From: Marisa cornuarietis
Taxonomy: Eukaryota; Mollusca; Gastropoda; Architaenioglossa; Ampullariidae
Length of the DNA: 64,000 nucleotides
NCBI GenBank assembly: GCA_004794655.1
Contig: SMMW01000061.1
Coordinates: forward strand, 62,001 to 126,000
Direction of reading: 5' to 3'
A program made the translations under genes and the position numbers. Shown here piece by piece: positions 11,020 through 21,472 of this stretch. Each line of letters starts with the position of its first letter. Positions within the stretch are counted from its first letter, which is position 1. The notes under the pieces were generated by a model that saw only the letters and a program-made list of their open reading frames with translations, was not told the origin of the DNA and ran no database searches.

Positions 11020-12248
11020 TGTTTTCTTTAGGACTGTTGTGTCTATGTTGTGTCTGTGTTCTTTAAGACTGTTGTCTCAGTGTTCTTAAGACTGTTGTGT
11101 CTGTGTTGTGTCTGTGTTCTTTAAGACTGTTGTCTCAGTGTTCTTAAGACTGTTGTGTCTGTGTTGTGTCTGTGTTCTTTAAGACTGTTGTCTCAGTGTT
11201 CTTTAAGACTGTTGTCTCAGTGTTCTTTAAGACTGTTGTCTCAGTGTTCTTTCTCAGTGTTCTTTACGACTGTTGTCTCAGTGTTCTTTCTTAGTGTTCT
11301 TTAAGACTGTTGTGTCTGTGTTGTCTCAGTGTTCTTTACGACTGTTGTCTCAGTGTTCTTTCTCAGTGTTCTTTAAGACTGTTGTGTCTGTGTTGTCTCA
11401 ATGTTCTTTAAGACTGTTGTGTCTGTGTTGTCTCAGTGTTCTTTAAGACTGTTGTCTCAGTGTTCTTTCTCAGTGTTCTTTAAGACTGTTGTGTCTGTGT
11501 TGTCTCAATGTTCTTTAAGACTGTTGTGTCTGTGTTATCTCAGTGTTCTTTACGACTGTTGTCTCAGTGTTCTTTCTCAGTGTTCTTTAAGACTGTTGTG
11601 TCTGTGTTGTCTCTGTGTTCTTTAAAACTGTTGTGTCTGTGTTGTGTCAGTGTTCTTTAAGACTGTTGTGTCTGTGTTCTTTAAGACTCTTGTGTCAGTG
11701 TTGTGTCTGTGTTCTTTAAAACTGTTGTGTCTGTGTTCTTTAAGACTGTTATCTCAGTGTTCTTTAAGATTGTTGTCTCAGTGTTCTTTCTCAGTGTTCT
11801 TTAAGACTGTTGTGTCTGTGTTGTCTCTGTGTTCTTTAAAACTGTTGTGTCAGTGTTGTGTCTGTGTTCTTTAAAACTGTTGTCTCAGTGTTCTTTAAGA
11901 CTGTTGTGTCTGTGTTGTTTAAGATTGTTGTCTCAGTGTTCTTTAAAACTGTTGTCTCAGTGTTCTTTACGACTGTTGTATCAGTGTTCTTTAAGACTCT
12001 TGTGTCAGTGTTGTGTCTGTGTTCTTTAAAACTGTTGTCTCTGTGTTCTTTACGACTGTTGTCTCAGTGTTCTTTAAGGCTGTTGTCTCAGTGTTCCTTA
12101 AGACTGTTGTGTATGTGTTCTTTAAGATTGTTGTCTCTGTGTTCTTTAAGACTGTTGTGTATGTGTTCCTTAAGACTGTTGTGTCAGTGTTCTTTAAGAT
12201 TGTTGTGTATGTGTTCTTTAAGATTGTTGTCTGTGTTCTTTAAGACTG
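11020..12248. repeat. 1.2 kb minisatellite built on ttctttaagactgttgt
   Basis: Dozens of short units of the form gttctttaagactgttgt plus ctcagt or gtctgt, about 20 to 37 bases each with higher-order combinations. All reading frames stay open across it (products rich in VVSVFFKT or CSLRLL), which is an effect of the repeat and not a gene. The last 183 bases are also found inverted at 18495-18677. Confidence 0.9.
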
Positions 12249-13185
12249 TGTCAAGAACGCACGGAAAGTGTGGACAGGTCACACACAACACACACTGACC
12301 TCACAGCCTTCTTCACGTGTCCTTTCACACAACAAAATACAAAGACCTGCACATGGGCTCGAACGTTTCTATTAATCGGGTGAACGTAAATCTATACTTT
12401 ACTAAATAACAACAGAAAACTTCAGCACAAATATTCTACACTGAGTTTGCACCGAAACAAATATATCTAAGCAGTTTATATTAAAGTCCTTCAAGTTCTC
12501 TCTTCTTCTGTTGTTGGGGGGGGGGGGAAAGGGTCGACACGGCAAACAGTTCCCCTCTTTCAGTCTTGCTCTCTGGCGTTGATCATACGGACAGCCTACA
12601 TTCACCAAATAACTCCGACAGTCTAACGGCAGACAAATGATCAAGTCAATAAAAATTTCACAGTAGGTAAATCCACACAGTTCTACGATCTTCTCAAGAG
12701 ATCACACAGCAGTTGAGAAAATTAGTAAATCGAGGAACCACACAGATAATATTTCTCCACACAGTTCTACGATCTTCTCAAGAGATCACACAGCAGTTGA
12801 GAAAATTAATAAATCGAGGAACCACACAGTTAATATTTCTCCACACAGTTACTCTTTCTCCATACAGTTAATATTTCTTTACACCGTTAATATGTATCCA
12901 CACAGTTACTATTTATCCACACAGTTGCTATTTCTTCACACAGTTACTCTTTCTCCATACAGTTAATATTTCTTTACACCGTTAATATGTATCCACACAG
13001 TTACTATTAATTCCAACCTCTGTACCAAATTCCTCTTTCTCCTAGACTCTCACGTCTGCTTCCTCTTCCAATTTCTAAACAACGCCCCCTATCAACATTC
13101 AAACCAGGGGTCATAATCGCTATTCAATCAAGGGCGACAACCTCGTTACTTCGACGTTCATGGGTGATAACACATGTTCATAACA
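12249..13185 (-). repeat. LTR, left copy (inverted)
   Basis: On the minus strand it starts TGTTATGAACATG directly after a polypurine tract and ends CTTGACA, so the ends are TGT and ACA. It contains a duplicated 80-base block (bounded by cacacagttctacgatcttc) and several short acagttaatatttct-like units. Near-identical to the right copy at 17563-18494 in reverse complement; 5 bases longer because of a G run. Confidence 0.75.
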
Positions 13186-13273
13186 TTCCTCCCCTCCTAC
13201 AAAAAAAAATGTTCACATTTTTGCCTAACTATAATAGAACTGTTACGTTGTACGAAAAGATTATCTGACAGCC

Positions 13274-13657
13274 CTATGGAATTTCTTGATCCATTTCAGC
13301 CCTTGATAAGGTATCGGCTAATTTATTAGTGGTCCCCTTAATCGGCTGAATATCAAACTTAAACTCCTGGAGGGCTAAAGCCCACCGCATCACTCTGGCA
13401 TTCTTATAAGGATTAGATGTGAGGAAAGATAGGGGCTTGTGATCAGTATGTAGGGTAAACTGTCTCCCATACAAATATCTAGACAGCTTCAGAACAGACC
13501 ATACTATGGCTAAACACTCTCTTTCTACTGTGCTGTATCTCTTCTCTCTATCCAGTAATTTTCTACTCACATATATGACGGGTAAGAAACTGTTCTCAAT
13601 GTTGTAGGTGAAGAGGGCTGATGGAACTTCTGCACGTCGAGGGTATTGTTTTAGCAT
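13274..13657 (-). pseudogene. Retrotransposon RNase H fragment, left copy
   Basis: 127 codons with YVSRKLL, YSTVERECLAIVW, YLYGRQFTLHTDHKPL and TNKLADTLSRAE, the RNase H / connection end of a Ty3/gypsy polymerase. The first catalytic aspartate region (usually a TDAS motif) is replaced by unrelated residues (SALFTYNIENS). The reverse-transcriptase palm upstream is absent. Differs from the right copy by T for A in LADTLS. Confidence 0.85.
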
Positions 13658-13817
13658 GTTTATGTAGTAGGTCTTCTGGTTTAATCATTTCCTTGAATAT
13701 ATCGATTACTTGTTCACTTTTTTTTTGCACTTCTTTATAGATTTAGACAACTCTTCTGCTGTGGTATCCAGTTCACGACGATAGGCGATCAAAGTGTGTT
13801 TAAAGTTTTTTTTTTTC

Positions 13818-14355
13818 CAGCTTCACGGGTCTACGGGTGTGTAAAGTTCTACCCGTAGTAAGGAATTAGCCTCTGTTTCTACTTTGCCTCTCGTCTTTAT
13901 TTTCCAAGCTCACTATTCTGTGTGAAAGTGTATGCAGAAACCGAAAGTGAGAGTGGATGTTCTCTATCCTGTAGTTATCTGTCTTGTTTTATTTTTATAA
14001 AAAAAAAAATAATTCTGGGCCTTGCGTGTTCACTTATTATGTGAAGTCATTGGATGTTTGAATAAGTTGTCGCCCTTGGATTATTTTGATGTACTCGTAC
14101 GGTACTTTAGGATTGTTAATAGATCTAGAAATCTGAGTGACTAGTTTTGAACAAGTTAAGACTGCTATTGATGTTATTTTGTAACCCAGTTGCATTCCTT
14201 GAAGATAATTTTTTTTGCCTGATTGATGTTGACATGCCAGTAGCTTAGACTTATTGCAATTCTGGTTGTATTTTCTGCTTTATTAGAAGCTTAGATAGTA
14301 GGGTGCTCCCTTTTTGTAAACACACTAGAGTAATTGTGTTGGATAGGTGTTAACC
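13818..14355 (+). other. Leader upstream of gag
   Basis: AT-rich untranslated sequence between the left inverted arm and the gag start. A 5' LTR and a tRNA primer-binding site would be expected here and neither is seen. Confidence 0.5.
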
Positions 14356-16961
14356 ATGGCTGAATCCGTTAGGGAGGTAGCCGACTTTATGAAAGAAGGA
14401 CAACTGTTGGGATTGAAAGAAGAAGCCCTTACAAAGTATGTATTTCAGTGCATTGAAAGGCAGGACAGATATACAGAAAGATTAGCCAGAGAGAAAGAAG
14501 CAGAAAGATTAGCCAGAGAGAAAGAAGCAGAAAGATTAGCCAGAGAGAAAGAAGCAGAAAGATTAGACAAAGAGAAAAGAAGCTGAGGATAGCTAAAGAA
14601 AAAGAAGCTGACAGGATAGCTAAAGAAAAAGAAGCTGAAAGGGCCGCAAGAGAAAGAGAGGCCGAGCGTCAGTTCGAATTAGAGAAACTACGTTTAGAGA
14701 GAGAGACCGATTCCAGCGCGACGAGGAGTAATGGGAACCAAACCCCAAAAGGACTCACACATAAACTCCCCGCCTTCAAAGAGGACGAAGACGATATCAA
14801 CGCATTTTTGAATCGATTTGAGGCTCAGGCGCAGTCCCTTAAATGGACCAGAGATATCTGGCCATTACAAATCGCCACTTCTTTTCACGGAGAAGCCCTC
14901 CAGCTATATGATAACCTATGTGTACAGGGCCCCGTGGATTATGATGTGCTCAAAAGAGAACTATTACTCAAGTTTCAGTGCACAGCCGAAGGATACAGAG
15001 AAAAATTTAGATCGGTGAAACCCCAATCTCAAGAGTCAATGCATTCTTTTCAAGCCAGACTAATCGGATTGTTCAACAGGTGGATCGACTTATCCAAAGT
15101 CCAAAAAACTTATGAAGGATTGCATGATCTGCTAGTCAGAGAACAAATACTGCAAAGTGTATCTAGAGATTTAGCCGTATTTCTGAGAGAAAGAGATTTT
15201 CAGAACGCTAATGAAATGATTGACAGTGCTGAACGTTATCGCCAAGCACACCCCCAGAAATCTCCGGCAAGACGAACAGAAACTATCATGTTCGCAAATG
15301 TGGGACAAGCCACTCCTCCTTCTTCACCGCCAGCTCGCCCAAAGCAGGACAGACACCAATTTACTTCTCCTCGATCTTCAAGACAACGAAATACTCCTCC
15401 CTACAGAAGGAATGAATCATGGAGGACTCCACCCCACTCCCCACCAATAAGAACAGTTCCGAAGGAAGCACCAACGACCATATATGATCGAAACAGTCCT
15501 TGTCATCCTGATCGTTGGAAACCACCACGACGTTGCTTCAACTGTGGAGGACTTGGACATATAGCGAAGGTTTGTCCAAGCTATAGACCCCAAGATAACA
15601 CAAATGGAAATTGGAAAAATGAGAGCAACCCAACCCCAGCCAACGTTGCTATTATGTGTTCAGTCACCGACGAGGAGGAATTGGGTAAACTACATCTGTA
15701 TCCAGGACGGATTAGGGGACAGCAAGTTAAGGTGCTACGCGACTCAGGTGCAACCATCTCCGGTATACGAGCCTCCTTGGTTCAACCTCAAGACCGACTG
15801 AACGGGAAACAATCTTGTATTACCTTTGGTGGAAACGTTGAAACCTTCCCTCTAGCACGTGTTCCAGTAGAGACACCTTTCTTCAACGGAGACCTGAAAT
15901 GTTGTGTCATCGAAAATCCAGTTGTCGATCTAATCATTGGAAACACGAGAGGTACAAAACGGGTGGTATTTGATGTACAAGAGAAAGAGTCAGAACCAAC
16001 AGCAGCGGTTACCACACGCGCGCAATTCCAACGCCAGATGCAGGGACCTCAACCCCTAACTCTACCACCAGTTCAATGGAATATAAAGAAGAACAACCGA
16101 ATGGAATTACAGCAAAGCGATTCCTCACTAGAGAACATAAAAGAAGATGCAGAAGGTCGTGAGTGTAGACTGCCGTTAGAGATCAGGGACAAAGAAATTG
16201 CTCAACTCAAGGCCGAGATGGATGTTAACCAAAAGAAAAGAGATCGATTGGCTGTACTGTGCCAACAACAGAAGTCGACCATTGGTGAGTTGAAAGAAAA
16301 GATTCATGAATTGGAGTTGAGACGTAAGCATCAGTGTGATGACCTACTGAAAGCCTCAGCAGATATCAGAACCTTCAAGGAACGAGAGGAAAGACTCAGG
16401 AAAGATCTTGATAATACTATCACAAGATTGAATTCTCTGGAAGGAAACACCGAGGCAGAAAGAACAGCTCATCTGGAAACGAAATTCAACTCAGAAAGCT
16501 TAAAGCTTCGTGTTAGAGACCTGGAAGGATCTCTGGAAGTCGAGAAATTAAACAGTGTGGAGGCTAACCGAGCCGTGGAATGTTTGACAAAGCAAATGAG
16601 AGAACTCGAACAAAGACTTGGTGATAGGAGAGAAACTCAAAAGGAATATCTGGGATTGAAACGCCAGTTAGTAGAAGACATAGCAGAGAAGAAGATACTC
16701 ATTGGCATCTTGTCAAAAGATCGTGAAATCCATCAGAAGAGTTTCACAGAACCCATAACAGGGCTGGGGACAACCAAGAAAGAACAGGCATTTGTAGAGG
16801 ACTCCAATGTAACACTTTTCAAGGAGTTACAATACCTACTGCTGAGCTTCGAACTGGTAGGCAAGAACAAAAGGATGAAAATCACGAGAGTTCGCAAGAA
16901 AAGAAAAACAGCAACACCATCTGCTCTTGTAAAAAAAAAAAAAACTTTAAACACACTTTGA
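14356..16961 (+). pseudogene. gag-protease frame of the LTR element, frameshifted, with C-terminal coiled coil
   Basis: ATG at 14356 (MAESVREVADFMKEGQ) is the usual start of this gag type. A charged helix of tandem ERLAREKEA units follows. A one-base insertion near 14575 and a two-base loss nearby break the frame after 77 codons, and the frame resumes to 16961. Then come a capsid-like region (AFLNRFEAQAQSLKW, about 14800-15240), a proline/arginine-rich linker, a CCHC zinc knuckle (CFNCGGLGHIAKVC, 15535-15576) for RNA packaging, and an aspartic protease with active-site LRDSGA (about 15733-15750) and the IIGNTRG end. A normal element would next enter reverse transcriptase; here the frame continues as about 290 residues of heptad-rich coiled coil and ends KKKKTLNTL. 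Gag forms cytoplasmic particles in intact elements. Confidence 0.8.
16090..16961 (+). other. Coiled-coil segment in place of pol
   Basis: Continuous open frame after the protease with heptad spacing of L/I/V (for example RDKEIAQLKAEMD, STIGELKEKIHELEL, LRVRDLEGSLEVEKL, VECLTKQMRELEQRL). It is rich in E, K, R and Q with almost no P or G in the helical part. It has no reverse-transcriptase motif. Long coiled coils are typical of cellular cytoskeletal or golgin-like proteins, so a captured host exon is one explanation; extension of gag is another. The source protein was not recognised. Confidence 0.7.
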
Positions 16962-17089
16962 TCGCCTATCGTCGTGAACTGGATACCACAGCAGAAGAGT
17001 TGTCTAAATCTATAAAGAAGTGCAAAAAAGTGAACAAGTAATCGATATATTCAAGGAAATGATTAAACCAGAAGACCTACTACATAAAC

Positions 17090-17473
17090 ATGCTAAAACA
17101 ATACCCTCGACGTGCAGAAGTTCCATCAGCCCTCTTCACCTACAACATTGAGAACAGTTTCTTACCCGTCATATATGTGAGTAGAAAATTACTGGATAGA
17201 GAGAAGAGATACAGCACAGTAGAAAGAGAGTGTTTAGCCATAGTATGGTCTGTTCTGAAGCTGTCTAGATATTTGTATGGGAGACAGTTTACCCTACATA
17301 CTGATCACAAGCCCCTATCTTTCCTCACATCTAATCCTTATAAGAATGCCAGAGTGATGCGGTGGGCTTTAGCCCTCCAGGAGTTTAAGTTTGATATTCA
17401 GCCGATTAAGGGGACCACTAATAAATTAGCCGATGCCTTATCAAGGGCTGAAATGGATCAAGAAATTCCATAG
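17090..17473 (+). pseudogene. Retrotransposon RNase H fragment, right copy
   Basis: Same 127-codon fragment as on the left, here in the sense of gag, with LADALSRAE. Separated from the coiled-coil frame by about 130 bases, so the palm, most of pol and the integrase are missing. The stop is followed by about 75 bases and then the polypurine tract. Confidence 0.85.
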
Positions 17474-17550
17474 GGCTGTCAGATAATCTTTTCGTTAGAA
17501 CGTAACAGTTCTATTATAGTTAGGCAAAAATGTGAACATTTTTTTTTGTA

Positions 17551-17562
17551 GGAGGGGAGGAA
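17551..17562 (+). other. Polypurine tract
   Basis: ggaggggaggaa lies immediately before the LTR start TGTTATG. Such tracts prime plus-strand DNA synthesis in LTR elements. Confidence 0.75.
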
Positions 17563-18494
17563 TGTTATGAACATGTGTTATCACCCATGAACGTCGAAGT
17601 AACGAGGTTGTCGCCCTTGATTGAATAGCGATTATGACCCCTGGTTTGAATGTTGATAGGGGGCGTTGTTTAGAAATTGGAAGAGGAAGCAGACGTGAGA
17701 GTCTAGGAGAAAGAGGAATTTGGTACAGAGGTTGGAATTAATAGTAACTGTGTGGATACATATTAACGGTGTAAAGAAATATTAACTGTATGGAGAAAGA
17801 GTAACTGTGTGAAGAAATAGCAACTGTGTGGATAAATAGTAACTGTGTGGATACATATTAACGGTGTAAAGAAATATTAACTGTATGGAGAAAGAGTAAC
17901 TGTGTGGAGAAATATTAACTGTGTGGTTCCTCGATTTATTAATTTTCTCAACTGCTGTGTGATCTCTTGAGAAGATCGTAGAACTGTGTGGAGAAATATT
18001 ATCTGTGTGGTTCCTCGATTTACTAATTTTCTCAACTGCTGTGTGATCTCTTGAGAAGATCGTAGAACTGTGTGGATTTACCTACTGTGAAATTTTTATT
18101 GACTTGATCATTTGTCTGCCGTTAGACTGTCGGAGTTATTTGGTGAATGTAGGCTGTCCGTATGATCAACGCCAGAGAGCAAGACTGAAAGAGGGGAACT
18201 GTTTGCCGTGTCGACCCTTTCCCCCCCAACAACAGAAGAAGAGAGAACTTGAAGGACTTTAATATAAACTGCTTAGATATATTTGTTTCGGTGCAAACTC
18301 AGTGTAGAATATTTGTGCTGAAGTTTTCTGTTGTTATTTAGTAAAGTATAGATTTACGTTCACCCGATTAATAGAAACGTTCGAGCCCATGTGCAGGTCT
18401 TTGTATTTTGTTGTGTGAAAGGACACGTGAAGAAGGCTGTGAGGTCAGTGTGTGTTGTGTGTGACCTGTCCACACTTTCCGTGCGTTCTTGACA
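17563..18494 (+). repeat. 3' LTR, right copy
   Basis: Begins TGTTATGAACATG after the polypurine tract and ends CTTGACA. It contains tandem actgtgtggata/taaatagtaac units and an 80-base duplicated block. The minisatellite starts directly outside it. Confidence 0.75.
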
Positions 18495-18775
18495 CAGTCT
18501 TAAAGAACACAGACAACAATCTTAAAGAACACATACACAACAATCTTAAAGAACACTGACACAACAGTCTTAAGGAACACATACACAACAGTCTTAAAGA
18601 ACACAGAGACAACAATCTTAAAGAACACATACACAACAGTCTTAAGGAACACTGAGACAACAGCCTTAAAGAACACTAAGACTGTTGTGTATGTGTTCTT
18701 TAAGACTGTTGTGTCAGTGTTCCTTAAGACTCTTGTGTATGTGTTCTTTAAGACTGTTGTCTCTGTGTTCTTTCC
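18495..18775. repeat. Minisatellite flank with polarity switch at 18677
   Basis: 18495-18677 is the exact reverse complement of 12066-12248. From 18678 to about 18775 the same unit continues in the opposite (forward) orientation (actgttgtgtatgtgttctt), then ends at ttcctgttggaatt. Confidence 0.85.
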
Positions 18776-18899
18776 TGTTGGAATTCCTAACGATGGCGGA
18801 GGCTTCAAAGTGGACGTTGTAACTAGTGGCTATAACGGAAGACTTTTGTCGTTAAAGTGCGTTTTTGGTTTAATGTGTCAATGTACGTCTGTGAAATAG

Positions 18900-19350
18900 G
18901 TTAATATCCTTACAGGAGTAAATAAATACAGTAAACACAAGAACACATGAAAATAGAAAACATATGACTATGAGTACACGAATAAAAGAAACACGAGGAG
19001 TACATAAATACAACAAACACTGGAGCCGATGAATATAGGAAACTCATGAGTACATGAATCATACAAAAAATGGGTACATGAATAACAAAGACAAGGAGTA
19101 CATAAATACAGGAGCATATAAATACAGAAAACATAGGAGCAGATGAAAATAAGAAACGAAGAAGTACACGAATACAGAAAACACATGAGTAAATAAATAC
19201 AGGAAACACAGGAGTAAGTAAATACAATAAACACAGGAGCACATGAATACAGGAAACACAGGAGTACATAAAATAAACACAGGAGTACATAAATAAAATA
19301 AACACAGGAGTACATGAATACAGGAAAGCGAGGAGTACATGCACAAGCCA
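18900..19350. repeat. Minisatellite, about 25-32 bp unit
   Basis: Degenerate copies of cacaggagtacataaataca and gaaaacacaggag. Three overlapping minus-strand open frames across it (FPVFIYSCVYC-like) are repeat artefacts. Confidence 0.8.
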
Positions 19351-19889
19351 CTTCACGTGTACCAAACGTTTCCCTTTGTCATCACATTCATTTCTACATT
19401 TAAATTCATGGATCACACAACAACAGGACACATCCTGACAAACAAACGTCTGTATGGCTTTGTGTGAAGATGTCTGGAGAAAGTGGCCAGAGCAGTTTGA
19501 CATGTTACAGCAAAGGAGGCGACAAAGTCACAGCTAGCACACAGAAAGATAACCACAAATATTTTGTATTCATGCACTTCCTGTATATCTTTAGTTCTTG
19601 TGTTGTTTCGTTTTGCCCTTTACCAGACTTTGAACACTACGCTTTCTCGTGCAGTTATTTTAAACCAACAGTTTAAACATTCTTTTCTTTCTGCCAAAAT
19701 GTTTTGACATAATCCTGCGGTTCACAAAGAACACCACCTACAGAGGGCAATATGTACATCGCATCTAATGCTACGTATGCTTTGTACTATGACATATAAA
19801 AAGCAGTTTGTCCGCTCTGTACCTGTAATTTATATTTATTTAACTGATTTATTCTCTGCTTAATTAATGAACACGAATGTTACGCTGGG
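19351..19889. other. No feature seen
   Basis: Unique AT-rich sequence without a supported exon. Confidence 0.4.
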
Positions 19890-20068
19890 AAATACTGCCA
19901 CCTGGAGGGGAGATGACACCACGTACAGCACGCGTAGATAAGGCTTCAACCGGTGTCACGTGCAGGACAGGTCTCCAGATGAGATCCGAACCCTTGGCCT
20001 CTCTCTCTCTCTCTGTACACCGGTGCCAAGCGAGTGTTGGAAGCACTACACCACAGGACGCACCACCC
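19890..20068 (-). mobile_element. tRNA-derived SINE
   Basis: On the minus strand an A-box-like tgtggtgtagtgcttccaac is followed by a (ga)n run and a B-box-like ggttcggatctc. The body continues towards 19890 with cctgtcctgcacgtgacac. Same head type as the SINEs at 29500, 31310 and 35285. Confidence 0.65.
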
Positions 20069-20302
20069 CAGATGTACAAGCACTGTACACAGATGTACAA
20101 GCGCTGTTATTGCTGTTGTCGCAGCTGCTGGTGTGGTGCCCTCTCTTCTTGGTGTCTCTTGCTCTTGGTGTCCAGGAGGCCTGTCAAGTCTAAGTAACTG
20201 TTTCCTCTAGGGGATGAGGGGTCCATTTTCTTCCTCTTTCCCCACTACGATTGATTATTGCTTATCTTAATCTGGAACGCGAATGGTTTGCCGCCATCTT
20301 TA

Positions 20303-20370
<68 letters not shown>

Positions 20371-21472
20371 GTGCTACAGTTCTTCACTCAGGAGGGTTGA
20401 GACTGTTAGTTTAGTTTAAGGTCAGTTCCCGCTGTGCACATGGACACGTGGGTTGAGAGTCTTGGTGTCAGGTGTATATTGTCTGCTGTGTGGTGCTGCC
20501 ATGTTTATGGTGTTGGGTACATTGTGATTGGTGTGAGGTGGTGTTTGAGTATGGTGCTGTTATCTTTCTGCTCCCTTAGTTTTGTTTATTTGTAGGGTGT
20601 GGACTTGACTCATTCTCAAGACCTGACAGGCTCACTGGCCCAGCGCGTGCGTGCGTGCGTGCGTGCAGTATGTCGAATGAACGTTTGTACATATCTGCTC
20701 ACCAAATGTACAGGCGTCTGCACGCACGTGTAGGTGATACACGAAGGCTGGTTTGTGGAAAACAGATACGAGCAATCATCGGACATTATCTCCGCTACAT
20801 TAGACCAGAGCACATTTGACATGTACGGTGACTTTTTATTGATAGCAAATGGAGAGGTGTGAGAGAACCTTGTCTTGGTCTGTAATGTCACGTGATTAGA
20901 CAACAAGACTGTCTGCTCCACAAATGTCCGTTAGTTGTAAAACAAACTTTCCTGGAGCTCAAATGCCGCTAAACCAGTTTGTGAGTTTTACAATGTTCCT
21001 CACTTATAACACAGATTAATTGTCTCTTGCCTGTAAGACAAACATGTTACGGTCTTAAAGCGTTTGAGGTTTACACTGACAAAATAAAGAACAAAATAAT
21101 AACAGAAAATAACAGCAAACAACTGTCATACAGCAGCAATGACTATGATGTCACAACTCTCAATGCCCACCGCCAGCCTCACTTCCTACTTTTACTTTGT
21201 TTATGTGACTATGAGAGACATGGGGCTGCACGTGACATAACAACAATATTCTGAGAAAGATGTCAACAAGATGTATCACAGGAGTCGTGACTTTGGTGGG
21301 GCGACCCACGTGACGTTCTTATACGGGTGGGGCAGGTACTTGTGACGTACTATGAGGAAAGCATCACCTTACACGAGGTATCTATATGGGTGGTGGGCTT
21401 CGGTATGACATAGCTATGAGGGTGACGGGACTGGCCGTGTGACACCATTGTGAAGGTGGAGGCGTGACGTGG
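20069..21472. other. 3' flank / possible 3' UTR of the acidic-protein gene
   Basis: Contains a pure (CA)n microsatellite at about 20309-20368, a (gcgt)n run near 20647 and a minus-strand AATAAA at 20840-20835. No coding exon is supported. Confidence 0.5.
20835..20840 (-). terminator. Possible poly(A) signal (AATAAA, minus strand)
   Basis: The hexamer lies 630 bases downstream of the stop codon of the 21473-22981 exon. It is a plausible end of that transcript, but no processing evidence is available. Confidence 0.3.

Larger units (their letters stand above)
12066..18677 (+). mobile_element. Palindromic LTR-retrotransposon composite (Ty3/gypsy-like)
   Basis: Left arm 12066-13817 and right arm about 16930-18677 are near-identical inverted copies. 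From inside outwards, each arm holds a poly(A)/(T) edge, an RNase H fragment, a polypurine tract, one LTR and about 183 bases of flanking minisatellite. Between the arms (13818-16930) are a leader and a gag-protease frame ending in a coiled coil. The arms differ by a G-run length (12 versus 7), a one-base indel near 13253 and a few substitutions. No forward 5' LTR, primer-binding site, reverse-transcriptase palm or integrase is present, so the element cannot act alone. Because host-side minisatellite is inside the inverted copy, the duplication must have occurred at DNA level (or in assembly). Confidence 0.8.

Noticed and set aside
11401..12298. Several long open frames (VVSVFFKT, CSLRLL products)
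   Set aside because: They run through the minisatellite in all frames because the unit lacks stops; no splice sites, start context or codon bias.
13274..17473. Two separate RNase H genes on opposite strands
   Set aside because: They are the two arms of one inverted duplication, not independent elements.
18910..19503. 197-codon minus-strand frame rich in C, F and Y
   Set aside because: Lies on a degenerate tandem repeat; the hydrophobic pattern repeats with the unit, not with protein structure.
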